From contig NZ_LBJC01000013.1 of assembly GCF_004114535.1 (NCBI RefSeq), positions 1 to 64,000 on the forward strand: DNA of 64,000 nt, in the 5' to 3' direction. Each line of letters starts with the position of its first letter. The stretch's first letter is position 1. This stretch comes from Bradyrhizobium nanningense. GTDB lineage: Bacteria > Pseudomonadota > Alphaproteobacteria > Rhizobiales > Xanthobacteraceae. The notes under the pieces are model-generated. The model was not told where the DNA came from. It worked only from the letters and a program-made list of their open reading frames with translations, and did no database searches. Made by a program: the position numbers and the translations under genes. This document shows, piece by piece, positions 1-9,630 of the stretch.

Positions 1-102
1 GACCGACGTTGCCGTTTTGCCATCTGACACCTCTCGCTGCCTAAGCTATAGGTGTCCACCGATTTAGGGGAGGTCCAAGTCTGGATTGCTTCGTCGCCAG
101 CG

Positions 103-121
103 CAAATTGCTTCGCAATTTG
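103..121. repeat. Short perfect hairpin repeat
   Basis: An 8-bp inverted repeat, CAAATTGC (103-110) and GCAATTTG (114-121), with a 3-nt loop. It lies in a stretch reading 'attgcttcgtcgc...ctcctcgcaatgacg', the style of dispersed repeat common in Bradyrhizobium intergenic DNA. No gene was found in 1-257. Confidence 0.5.
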
Positions 122-164
122 TCGCAAGGGCTCCTCGCAATGACGAGCCGAGAGGCCGTCGCAC

Positions 165-199
165 CAAATAAAAACGCCGCCCGGGATTGGGCGGCGTTT
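165..199 (-). terminator. Rho-independent terminator of the class II aldolase gene
   Basis: A perfect 11-bp GC-rich stem (172-182 with 189-199, loop GGGATT). On the minus strand it is followed by a T-rich run (TTTTATTTGG). It lies about 60 bp past the aldolase stop codon, so it should end that minus-strand transcript. Confidence 0.75.
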
Positions 200-257
200 C
201 ATTCCAGAACGTGCAGAGGTAGTTCGGCGGAGAAACTACCTCAAACTCGTGAAAATC

Positions 258-1037
258 TCAAGACCGATAGCCCGGAAGCTCGCGGTCGAGCTTGCGCAGC
301 AAGGGCGGCCACACGAGGTTGGTGGCGCGCAGCTCGGCGCGATCGCGGTTGGCAAGCAGCTCGGTGTTCTTCTCGATCGCGGTTCCCTCGACCGGGTAGA
401 CCGGCGTGCCGAGTGCGCGCGTGCGCACCTGCATCGAGCAGGCGCGCTCGAGGTGGTACATGCGCTCGAAAGCGGAGGCGACCGAGCGGCCGACCGTCAG
501 CGTGCCGTGATTGCGCAGCAGCATGTGATTGTGGTCGCCGAGGTCCTTCTGCAGCCGCGGTCGCTCGTCGTGGTCCAATGCGATGCCTTCATAGTCGTGA
601 TAGGCGAGGTCGTGGGTGACGAGCTGGGCGGTCTGGTTCAGCGGCAACAGACCTTCTGCGCTGCTCGACACCGCGGTGCCGTCGAGTGTGTGGAGATGCA
701 GCACGCAGATCGCGTCCTCGCGGACCTCGTGGATCGCCGAATGAATGGTGAAGCCCGCGGGGTTGATGCTGTATTCGCTCTCGGAGAGCTGGTTGCCGTG
801 CAAATCGACTTTGACGAGGCTCGAGGCCGTGATCTCGTCGAACATCAGCCCATAGGGGTTGATGAGGAAGTGATGCTCGGGACCGGGCACGCGCGCGGAG
901 ATGTGGGTGTCGACCAGATCGTCCCAGCCGTACAGCGCGACCAGACGATAGCAGGCGGCGAGATTGACCCGTTGCTGCCACTCGGCCTCCGTCATATCAG
1001 ACGGCACTTCCTTCAGGCGCGCTTCCGCTGGCGACAT
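258..1037 (-). CDS. Class II aldolase/adducin family protein
   Basis: A 259-residue soluble protein of the class II (zinc) aldolase/adducin fold, the family of L-fuculose-phosphate aldolase and many decarboxylase or dehydratase-like relatives. H114 and H116 of the HLH motif and H177 in 'RNHGTL' fit the usual metal-binding histidines. The start chosen is the ATG at 1037 (MSPAEARLKE); the open frame runs much further upstream only because it shadows the neighbouring gene. The exact substrate cannot be read from the sequence. Members with this N-terminus in rhizobia are usually annotated only to family level. It is followed by a strong terminator and appears to be a single-gene unit. Confidence 0.9.
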   Translation of the reverse strand: MSPAEARLKEVPSDMTEAEWQQRVNLAACYRLVALYGWDDLVDTHISARVPGPEHHFLINPYGLMFDEITASSLVKVDLHGNQLSESEYSINPAGFTIHSAIHEVREDAICVLHLHTLDGTAVSSSAEGLLPLNQTAQLVTHDLAYHDYEGIALDHDERPRLQKDLGDHNHMLLRNHGTLTVGRSVASAFERMYHLERACSMQVRTRALGTPVYPVEGTAIEKNTELLANRDRAELRATNLVWPPLLRKLDRELPGYRS

Positions 1038-1192
1038 GGCTGATCTCTCCGAACATCGTTGTTGCGGGGAGGGAGCGTAGTCGTGGTGGTGAGGGACGGC
1101 AAGGCGGCCAGAGCGGGGCTGTTCAGCGTAGCCCGCATGCTTGTCCGCCGTAGCTCGAAGAGCGAAGGCGGAAGCGCTACGGGTGAAAATCA

Positions 1193-2842
1193 TTACGGCG
1201 CGGGGATCGACAGCAAGCTGGAAATGCTGCGGCCGCGGATGTCGTAGACGCGGGCGAACACCACGTCGTCGCGCTTGATCTCGACCATGACAGGCGCGGT
1301 CAGGCCCTTGCAGTAGAACTCGCCGAGCGTCATCGCGAAATCGGCTGCGTTGGAATCCCAGCCGATAGTGAAGTCGGGCCCAAGCGCGACCTGCGCAGGG
1401 CGCTGCGGACCGCACACCGCGACCTTCCATTTGCGGCTTGCCGGCGGCACCTCCTGGCGCTCGACGAGTTGCTCGCGCAATCCGTCGGAGGCCTGCTTCA
1501 GCGCAAGGCCCCAATAGTCCAGCATGAAGCGGTCGTCGGCGCCGCGCACGGTGCCGGCGATGTGGTTGAAGTGCGTGTATTGATAGGGATGCAGCCGGAT
1601 CATCTCGGCGAGCGACAGCGCGAGGCCGAAGCAGAATGTCGCGAGCACGACCGGCTGCCAGGTGCGGTGATTGGCGCGCAGGCGCTCCATGACCCAGGCG
1701 AACGCGACGCCGCCGAGCACCGCCATCGGCGGAATCACGAACACGAAATGGCGGATGCCGTTGTACAGCGCCGGCCGCTTCACCATCGCGATCGCGAGCG
1801 GCAGAGTCGCAGCCAAGGTCAGCATCAGCAGGATGGTCTTGCGCCGCGCCGGCACGTCGCCTCGCGGCAGCATGGCGAAGGTGCTGACCACGGCGCCGGC
1901 CATCAGCACCAGCATCACCTCGGGCAGTTGCAGCGCGAACAGGGTCGGCAGATAGGACCAGGGCATGTCCGGCACCGACACGATGGCGCCGTCGAACATC
2001 TCCTTCCACGGCTTCTCGAAGAAGTGCGAGAAGTAGGTCAGCGCCTCGAAGGGATTGCCGGGCTCCATGATCGACCACGGCCAGATCAGGCCCATCACGA
2101 GGTAGCCGAACGCGAGGCCGGGCAGCAGCACGTAGACGACATGGGCAAAGCGGCGGACCGACTCGCGCAGCCCCTCGCTGCGCAGCTCCTCCAGGAACAG
2201 CGGCACGAAGCCGAGCATGGCGTAGACCAGCGCGAGCCCGCCGAGGATGCGGCAGCCGATCGAAAGGCCGGCACCCAAGCCGACGATCAGGATCGTGCGC
2301 GGCGACGGCTGCGGATATTCCTCGGCGAGCCGGACGAGGCCGAGCATCAGGATGATCATGGCCACCGCGAAGGGCGCGTCCTTCGGGTTCATGAACATGT
2401 GGCCGTAGAAGATCGGGCAGAGCGCGAGCAGCAGCAGCGCGGCGAGACCGGCGAGCGGCCCGCCGACGCGGCGGGCGAGGCGCCAGGTCACCGCCAGTCC
2501 GATCACGCCGACGATGGCTCCGACCAGGCGGCGCGTCTCGAACAATTCGAGCGGAATGACTTTGTGGAGAAGGGCCGCGACCATGTCGAAGCCGCCGCCA
2601 TACATGTAGAGATTGGCGAAGGAGAGCGCCGCATTGTCCTTGAAGCCGGAACCGAACATCCGCAGCAGCAGGTCGGCATATTCGGCGTGGGTGTAGTCGT
2701 CCCAGCCAAGGCCGTAGTCGCGGAAAGTCAAGCCTGCAATGACGGCGACCGCAGCCAGCACCAGCATGGCGAGATCGTCGCAAGTCCGTTCGACCGAGCG
2801 CCGCTGAGGCGTGTCGATCGCGGAAGTCGTGATGGATGTCAT
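1193..2842 (-). CDS. GT39/ArnT-like membrane glycosyltransferase
   Basis: A 549-residue integral membrane protein with about ten or more hydrophobic segments. The first membrane segment is followed by 'GLGWDDYTH' (D48, D49), the acidic motif in the first periplasmic loop typical of PMT/ArnT-type (GT-C) enzymes that use polyprenyl-phosphate sugars. 'HMFMNPKDAPF' in the middle fits the same superfamily. Such proteins transfer a sugar to lipid, polysaccharide or protein on the periplasmic side of the inner membrane. Donor and acceptor are unknown. It reads in the same direction as the aldolase gene but about 155 bp separate them, so they need not be one operon. Confidence 0.8.
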   Translation of the reverse strand: MTSITTSAIDTPQRRSVERTCDDLAMLVLAAVAVIAGLTFRDYGLGWDDYTHAEYADLLLRMFGSGFKDNAALSFANLYMYGGGFDMVAALLHKVIPLELFETRRLVGAIVGVIGLAVTWRLARRVGGPLAGLAALLLLALCPIFYGHMFMNPKDAPFAVAMIILMLGLVRLAEEYPQPSPRTILIVGLGAGLSIGCRILGGLALVYAMLGFVPLFLEELRSEGLRESVRRFAHVVYVLLPGLAFGYLVMGLIWPWSIMEPGNPFEALTYFSHFFEKPWKEMFDGAIVSVPDMPWSYLPTLFALQLPEVMLVLMAGAVVSTFAMLPRGDVPARRKTILLMLTLAATLPLAIAMVKRPALYNGIRHFVFVIPPMAVLGGVAFAWVMERLRANHRTWQPVVLATFCFGLALSLAEMIRLHPYQYTHFNHIAGTVRGADDRFMLDYWGLALKQASDGLREQLVERQEVPPASRKWKVAVCGPQRPAQVALGPDFTIGWDSNAADFAMTLGEFYCKGLTAPVMVEIKRDDVVFARVYDIRGRSISSLLSIPAP

Positions 2843-3152
2843 GGCTATCGGTGCCCCGGAATCCCCTCTTGGCGCAGCTGGTGCGCGCGGGCCTCAACCC
2901 CGGACTTCCTATAGCGCAGTTCCATTACCAAGTAATTGGGCATTATGGCTAAATTCCTGATGCGACGCAGCAATTCCGGATCATTGACAGCAGTCTAGCA
3001 GTAGCGAGCCCTAGCTGAAGGGAATGTGAATAAGTCCCTGATTTCCTTCCCATTAGGAACGCTGCTTGCAATTGGCCGTTGGCGTGGAACAGCGTATGAC
3101 GGTATCGTGGCGTGACGGGTCGCGTGTGGATGTGCGGCCGGGGGTGAGTTCG

Positions 3153-4010
3153 ATGACCTTGGCATTGTTGATCGCGGGGATTTTCGCCGTTGTGGCGGGC
3201 CTCCTTTCGATCCTATTCGGCTTCTCCGTCAGGGAGTTCAGCCTCGGCAGCCCCCTCATAATCTCGGGCACGATCGCCGTCTGCTCCGGACTGTTACTGG
3301 CCGGCCTCTATGTCGTGGTCGCGGAACTGAAGGGCATCGCTCGCCGGCTGGCCGGTGCGCCGTCCGAGGTGCGGGTCAGGCCCGTGCTGCCGGGCCTCGC
3401 CGCATCAGGTGCTGCTGCGCCCGAGCCGATGCCTGCCTCGGCGGCCAGGATCGAGTCGGCGCCGCCACCGGCCGCAGGCCCGCCGCCGTGGCAGAGCGAA
3501 GCTGCCGCGCGCGAGCGGCCGCGTGTCGAGACGCCGCCGGAGCCGGAGGCTCCAACGCCGCCCGCGGCTCCGGAAGCGCCGCGCCGGCGCAACCTGTTGT
3601 TCGCCTCGACCTCGCGCAAGGAGCGGGAGCGCGCGGAGGCGAAGGCCACCGAGGGCGCGCCGCCGCAGCTACCTGCGGAGCCCAGTGAGGCCCTGGACAC
3701 TCCGCCTGCAAGCTTTGACGATGCTTGGCCGAAGCCGGACCGTATGCGTCCGCCGGAGCCGCCGGCCGCCTTGCGCCGCCCGCCGCCGCGCTCGCCATCG
3801 ACCTTTGCGGAGGCCGCTCCGCCGCCTGCACCCGAGCCGCCGCCGCCACCTGTCGAGCAGCCGCCCGTGACCGTGCTCAAATCCGGAATCGTCGACGGCA
3901 TGGCCTATTCGCTCTATTCCGACGGCTCGATCGAAGCGCAGATGCCTGAGGGCATGATGCGCTTTGCTTCGATCGACGAGCTGCGCGCCCATCTCGACCA
4001 GCGCGGCTGA
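3153..4010 (+). CDS. Membrane-anchored proline/alanine-rich protein
   Basis: A 285-residue protein with two N-terminal membrane helices (about residues 1-22 and 32-58), then a long Pro/Ala/Glu-rich low-complexity segment. It ends in a compact conserved-looking tail of about 50 residues (VLKSGIVDGMAYSLYSDGSI...) that may be a small folded domain. The start at 3153 is preferred because GGGGGTGAG lies just upstream; the ATG at 3096 is possible. The Pro-rich part suggests a linker that lets the tail reach a partner. Function is not recognised. Several long shadow frames overlap it because of the extreme G+C. Confidence 0.7.
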   Translation: MTLALLIAGIFAVVAGLLSILFGFSVREFSLGSPLIISGTIAVCSGLLLAGLYVVVAELKGIARRLAGAPSEVRVRPVLPGLAASGAAAPEPMPASAARIESAPPPAAGPPPWQSEAAARERPRVETPPEPEAPTPPAAPEAPRRRNLLFASTSRKERERAEAKATEGAPPQLPAEPSEALDTPPASFDDAWPKPDRMRPPEPPAALRRPPPRSPSTFAEAAPPPAPEPPPPPVEQPPVTVLKSGIVDGMAYSLYSDGSIEAQMPEGMMRFASIDELRAHLDQRG

Positions 4011-4094
4011 GGCGGCTGCGCCCAAGTAAAGCACCACCTCTCGTCTGTAATCAGTCGATCGTCGTCAGTTGTCGGATTTCAGCCGAACGTATTG

Positions 4095-4123
4095 TTGACA
4101 CGGAATACTTCGCCGTCGTCTAT
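4095..4123 (+). promoter_or_regulatory. Possible sigma-70-type promoter of the MucR-like gene
   Basis: TTGACA at 4095-4100 is followed after 17 bp by GTCTAT (4118-4123), a weak -10 match, 34 bp before the ATG of the MucR-like gene. MucR/Ros proteins often repress their own promoter, which would fit the AT-richer DNA here. The -10 match is poor. Confidence 0.35.
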
Positions 4124-4157
4124 CCCGTGAGGCGCAAGGTGGAGAGAGGGCGGGCCC

Positions 4158-4574
4158 ATGTCGGATGCGGGGGCTAAGAATTTCATCGAGCTGACGGCGA
4201 GCATCGTGTCGGCCTATCTCAGCAACAATCCGACGCCGGCTGCGGAGATTCCGAACCTGATCAGCCAGGTGCATGGCGCGTTGGTGCGGGTGTCGTCAGG
4301 TCGCACCGAGGCCGCGCCGCTCGAACCGGCCAAGCCGGCGGTCTCGCTGAAGAAGTCGATCGCGCCCGATTATCTGGTCTGCCTGGAAGACGGCAAGCGC
4401 TTCAAATCGCTGAAGCGCCATCTGCGCACCCAGTACAACATGACGCCGGAACAATACCGCGAGAAATGGGGCCTGCCGGCCGACTATCCCATGGTCGCGC
4501 CGAACTATGCGGTGGCGCGCTCGCAGCTGGCAAAGCAGATGGGTCTCGGACAGCAGCAGCGGAAGCGGAAGTAG
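4158..4574 (+). CDS. MucR/Ros family transcriptional regulator
   Basis: A 138-residue MucR/Ros protein. These are nucleoid-associated repressors of exopolysaccharide, motility and virulence or symbiosis genes in Rhizobiales. The N-terminal half (about 1-60) matches the oligomerisation region. The zinc-finger-like part is 'CLEDGKRFKSLKRHL' (about 75-89), followed by 'YREKWGLPADYPM'. Of the four usual zinc ligands only C75 and H88 are present; the other positions hold Y72 and Q92/Y93. Some Mesorhizobium homologues are known to bind DNA without zinc, so this copy may work the same way. It is a stand-alone gene. Confidence 0.88.
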   Translation: MSDAGAKNFIELTASIVSAYLSNNPTPAAEIPNLISQVHGALVRVSSGRTEAAPLEPAKPAVSLKKSIAPDYLVCLEDGKRFKSLKRHLRTQYNMTPEQYREKWGLPADYPMVAPNYAVARSQLAKQMGLGQQQRKRK

Positions 4575-4589
4575 ATCGGGTCACTGCTC

Positions 4590-4679
4590 TCGTAGGATGA
4601 GTTAGCGCAGCGTAACTCACCACTTCTGGTTCTGCGGATAGAGAAGCGGTGGGTTACGGCTTTCGCCTAACCCACCCAA
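4590..4679. repeat. Composite palindromic intergenic repeat
   Basis: Two adjacent imperfect palindromes: TGAGTTA (4598-4604) with TAACTCA (4613-4619), and GGTGGGTTA (4648-4656) with TAACCCACC (4668-4676). This 'gtgggttacgg...cctaacccacc' pattern is a typical dispersed REP-like element of Bradyrhizobium and Rhodopseudomonas. It lies between the convergent mucR-like and sufE genes and may also end transcription. Confidence 0.65.
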
Positions 4680-4688
4680 CGAAGCCTC

Positions 4689-5117
4689 TCACGTCGCTTC
4701 CGCGAGCGCCTCTTTCGCGTCGGTCTTGATGCGCTCGACCAACGAGCGCAGGCCGTTGGAGCGCTGCGGCGTCAGATGATCGCGAAAGCCGAATTCGTTG
4801 AACACGGCGATGGCGTCGGTATCGAGAATCTCCTGCGGCGTACAGCCCGAATAGAGCGAGAGCACGATCGCGACCAGCCCGCGCACGATATGCGCGTCGC
4901 TGTCCCCGCGATATTTCAGGATCGGCACACCCTTGCTGCGGTCGACCAGCTTCTGGAGCCAAACCTGGCTGACACAGCCATTCACCTTGTTCTCGGCGGA
5001 GTGCTCGGCCTCCGGCATCGGTTCCAGGGTGCGGCCAAGCTCGATGACATACCGGTAGCGGTCGTCCCACTCGTCCAGAAGCTCGAAATTGTCCCTGATT
5101 TGGTCGATTGTCGTCAT
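4689..5117 (-). CDS. sufE: SufE family sulfur acceptor
   Basis: A 142-residue SufE protein. SufE takes persulfide sulfur from the SufS cysteine desulfurase and passes it to the SUF scaffold for iron-sulfur cluster assembly. C48 in 'VNGCVSQVW' is the conserved sulfur-accepting cysteine. 'GDSDAHIVRGLVA' and the C-terminal 'RSNGLRSLVERI' are family blocks, and the length is typical. The ATG at 5117 was chosen; the longer open frame upstream overlaps the DUF5330 gene in another frame. The suf operon itself is not in this window, so this is a detached copy, as is common in Rhizobiales. Confidence 0.93.
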   Translation of the reverse strand: MTTIDQIRDNFELLDEWDDRYRYVIELGRTLEPMPEAEHSAENKVNGCVSQVWLQKLVDRSKGVPILKYRGDSDAHIVRGLVAIVLSLYSGCTPQEILDTDAIAVFNEFGFRDHLTPQRSNGLRSLVERIKTDAKEALAEAT

Positions 5118-5185
5118 GCTGGCCCATCTTTCCGCTTCCCGCCAATATAGGGATGCGAGGCGCCGAAATCGATAGGGTTTGGGGC

Positions 5186-5638
5186 CTAATTCGCCGGCTG
5201 CGGGCCGCGCCATTCCAGCGCGAGGTCGTCCTGGCTCAGGGTGTCGCGCGGCGCTTCGCTCGCGGCAGTGTCGCCTTCGCCGGCCATCGCGATCGAGCCG
5301 GTGTGATCGGGCGCTTTCTTGTCGTTCTTGTCGTTCTTGTCGGTCTTGTCGTTCTTCTCGTTGCCGATCTGCTCTTTCTTGTCGTTGATGATCTGGTAGA
5401 TCTTGCGCGCGCCGTCCTGGGCGCGCTGGCCGATGATGGTCGCGGCCTGTCCGCCGACCTCGCAGGCCGCCGGCTGGCGCTTGCAGAACTGGGTCATATC
5501 GGAGACGGCCGCGGTCGCAGCCTGCACCGCGTCGGCGGCGCCGATCTGCGGCAGCTTGTCCGATTCGGGCGTCTTGTCCCGCGGCAGGAGCACCAGCACC
5601 AGCCCGAGCCAGAATGTGATGCGGAGCAGAAAGCGCAT
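5186..5638 (-). CDS. DUF5330 family exported/anchored protein
   Basis: A 150-residue protein with one N-terminal hydrophobic helix (residues 3-18, signal or anchor), then a short domain with two cysteines (about C52 and C59, in 'FCKRQPAACEVGG') matching DUF5330. The C-terminal part contains a run of NDK/TDK/NDK/NDK units encoded by tandem 9-bp repeats, and a charged tail. Function is unknown. The gene lies upstream of sufE on the same strand, with 68 bp between them. Confidence 0.8.
   Translation of the reverse strand: MRFLLRITFWLGLVLVLLPRDKTPESDKLPQIGAADAVQAATAAVSDMTQFCKRQPAACEVGGQAATIIGQRAQDGARKIYQIINDKKEQIGNEKNDKTDKNDKNDKKAPDHTGSIAMAGEGDTAASEAPRDTLSQDDLALEWRGPQPAN
5292..5378. repeat. Short tandem repeat inside the DUF5330 gene
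   Basis: Near-perfect 9-bp tandem units (cttgtcgtt, with one cggtcttgt-type variant) within about 5310-5360 on the plus strand. They encode the Asn-Asp-Lys repeats of the DUF5330 protein. Since 9 bp is three codons, copy-number change would keep the frame. Confidence 0.6.
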
Positions 5639-5744
5639 CTTTATCGACCTGTATGGTAGATCCCGTCCGCGGCGATGGTCCGCGCGCGTTTCGACCTAGC
5701 AACTCTCGATAAATCGCAAGTGATTGCCTTGAGCTTAATTCGCG

Positions 5745-5791
5745 GAAAATTTACGCAAAATTCTTCGGGATCGAAGGTGTCGTAAATTTTC
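5745..5791. promoter_or_regulatory. Long inverted repeat in the divJ-like upstream region
   Basis: A perfect 11-bp inverted repeat, GAAAATTTACG (5745-5755) and CGTAAATTTTC (5781-5791), with 25 bp between arms. It lies in the AT-rich part of the roughly 410-bp gap between the divergent DUF5330 and histidine kinase genes. It could be a binding site for a dimeric regulator serving either gene. Nothing else was found in this gap. Confidence 0.5.
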
Positions 5792-6050
5792 GATTGACGC
5801 CGAGGCCCGTGATTCTGCCGGCGGGCAAATCCACCAATTCGAAACCATGAGCGGGAAGGTGAAACCCTGTGTTCACCATCCGCAGCGAAGACGTCGTCAA
5901 ATCGTCTAAAAAGCCACGCGATGTCCCGGCGTCCGGTCGCGCATCCCGCCGCCTTAGCACTCGTTTAAGGTCGCTCTGACACGGTGGCTCAACGACAAGG
6001 AGGCGTTCCGGCGCGTCTTCTAAAGACGATTGAGCCGAAGCGCGAGACCC

Positions 6051-7938
<1,888 letters not shown>

Positions 7939-7946
<8 letters not shown>

Positions 7947-8643
7947 GAAGTCTGCCAAGGACGAAACCGCTCCGCGCCGCCGTGGTGCCAAGGCCGCGAT
8001 TGTCGACGTCGAGACCGAGCGCAACCTCGTGATGCGCGCGCTGCTGCACAGCCCCAAGGACACGCTGGCCGGTCTCGTCGCCGTCGCTGCGATCGGCGCG
8101 ATTGTTGCCAATGCGCTGTTCCTGCAGACTGGCCGGCATCCGGCGCCGATGTTCGGCACCGTGATCAACCTTCCCGCGCCGTCATCGGTGTCGCTGTCGA
8201 ATCCCTTGCCGCGTCCGCGCCCGGTCGGCGCCGATACCTCGCCGCTGGAGCCGCGCGCGACCGAGTTCCGCGCCGAGCCCAAACCTGCCGAGAGGGCCGC
8301 CGAGAAGCCACCGGAGAAGCCCGTCGAAGCGACCGCATCGACGCGCTCGAACGATCCGATGACCAACCTGGTCAAGGCGACGACCTCGACGCCGCCGTCC
8401 GCCATGCGTCCGCCGGCGCCGATTCCCGTGCCGCAGAGCCCGGCCGCACGGCGTATCGCCGGCGTGCAGCGCGCGCTGTCCGAATATGGCTACGGCAATT
8501 TGAAGATCACGGGCACGATGAGCGGCGAGACCCAGTCCGCGATCCAGAAGTTCGAGCGCGAGCACAAGATGCAGGTCACCGGCCAGCTGTCCGATCGGCT
8601 GCTGCGCGAGCTCGGTGCGGCGATCGGCCATCCCGTCGAATAA
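7939..8643 (+). CDS. Peptidoglycan-binding-domain membrane protein
   Basis: A 234-residue protein with one membrane helix (about residues 41-65), a Pro-rich periplasmic linker (about 75-165) and a C-terminal peptidoglycan-binding_1-like domain (about 172-230, 'VQRALSEYGYGNLKITGTMS', 'AIQKFEREH'). It starts with GTG inside the end of the histidine kinase gene (overlap GTGCCTAA), which points to coupled translation. The pairing suggests that the kinase and a cell-wall sensor or anchor are made together, in line with a role in envelope growth or division. No catalytic domain is present. Confidence 0.85.
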
Positions 8644-8797
8644 CGCGCGTCCCACTGTCATTGACGCGGATCAAATCCGGGCACCGCGCGCCGGCAGACC
8701 CTGGCGCGCCCCGCAGGCGCGATTTGCTTGGGATCAATGACGGCCGACAGCTTCGGGGACCATGATCACCCATCTTCAACGAAGAAGAGAGGGTGTC

Positions 8798-9007
8798 ATG
8801 TTCAAGGTCTCGGTCCTGGTCTGGATCATGCTGGGTACGGTGCTGGCAGGCGTCAGCCTGATCGTGGTGCTGATGGTGCCGAGCTTCGCCGCGGACGCCA
8901 TCAGGAACATCCCCTATGCGGTCGCTGTGGGATTTGCGCTTGCGATGCCGCTGTCATACCTCGTCGCACGCCAGATCCGCGGCGGGCAGGGCCTGCGCAA
9001 CGTCTGA
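8798..9007 (+). CDS. Small membrane protein with two helices
   Basis: A 69-residue protein with two hydrophobic helices (about 5-25 and 37-58) and a basic C-terminus ('ARQIRGGQGLRN'). The start at 8798 has GAAGAGAGGG in front of it, a better fit than the upstream ATG at 8762. The family is not recognised; it looks like a conserved small inner-membrane protein. It lies 154 bp after the peptidoglycan-binding gene and 51 bp before the DUF1491 gene, so a joint transcript with the latter is possible. Confidence 0.65.
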   Translation: MFKVSVLVWIMLGTVLAGVSLIVVLMVPSFAADAIRNIPYAVAVGFALAMPLSYLVARQIRGGQGLRNV

Positions 9008-9058
9008 GGCGCGAGCTGAGGCTGGCGGCGCGCGTCACGCTGGCCTATCGTCCGACTC

Positions 9059-9403
9059 ATGCGTTTGAAATCCAATATATGGGTCGCCGCTTATCTGCGC
9101 CGATGCCAGACCGAGGGCGTGTTCGGCGCGGTACGCCGTCGCGGTGCCGAGGAGGCGGGAGCGGTGTTCGTGAAGGTGTCGCTGCTCGACGGCCATGCGA
9201 TGCTCTACGTGCCGGCGCCGCAGACCTCTTACGACGACGGCCGCCCCGTCGATCGCTTCTTCGTGCCGGTGGCGCCGCAACCTCTGCCGGAGCACACCGT
9301 CGAGGAACGGCTGACCAAGGAGATCCGCTTCGATCCGGACGCCTGGATCGTCGAGACCGAGGATCGCGCGGGACGGCATTTTCTGGAATTGGCGAAGACG
9401 TAA
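9059..9403 (+). CDS. DUF1491 family protein
   Basis: A 114-residue soluble protein that matches DUF1491 over its whole length: 'VAAYLRRCQTEGVF', 'RRRGAEEAGAVFVKV', and the ending 'DPDAWIVETEDRAGRHFLE'. The family is found in Alphaproteobacteria and has no established function. Length and start are typical. No signal peptide or membrane segment is present. Confidence 0.88.
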   Translation: MRLKSNIWVAAYLRRCQTEGVFGAVRRRGAEEAGAVFVKVSLLDGHAMLYVPAPQTSYDDGRPVDRFFVPVAPQPLPEHTVEERLTKEIRFDPDAWIVETEDRAGRHFLELAKT

Positions 9404-9630
9404 CTGCTGCTCGTCGTGTCCCGAACCAGCGGCGACGCGTCAGCGTCGCCGTGCAGAGCCGGGACCCAGAAGGCGGCATCAACGGACGCGGTGAGATGGG
9501 CCCCCGGCTCTGCAGCGCACCGCACCGGACGATGCTTCGCGTCGCCGGCGCGCTGCGCTGCGTCCGGGGCACGCTGCAATGACAAGCTTGGGATACGTCT
9601 CGCTCAGCGTTGACGCGGCGCGCGAGCCAG

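Noticed and set aside
258..2897. 879-codon open frame on the minus strand
   Set aside because: Only its last 259 codons (aldolase) are coding. The upstream part is an out-of-frame shadow of the GT39-like gene.
1469..2914. 481-codon plus-strand frame opposite the glycosyltransferase
   Set aside because: His/Gln/Arg-rich shadow without any motif; the membrane protein on the other strand is clearly real.
5292..5378. Tandem repeats considered as a CRISPR array
   Set aside because: Units are 9 bp without spacers and lie inside a coding frame.
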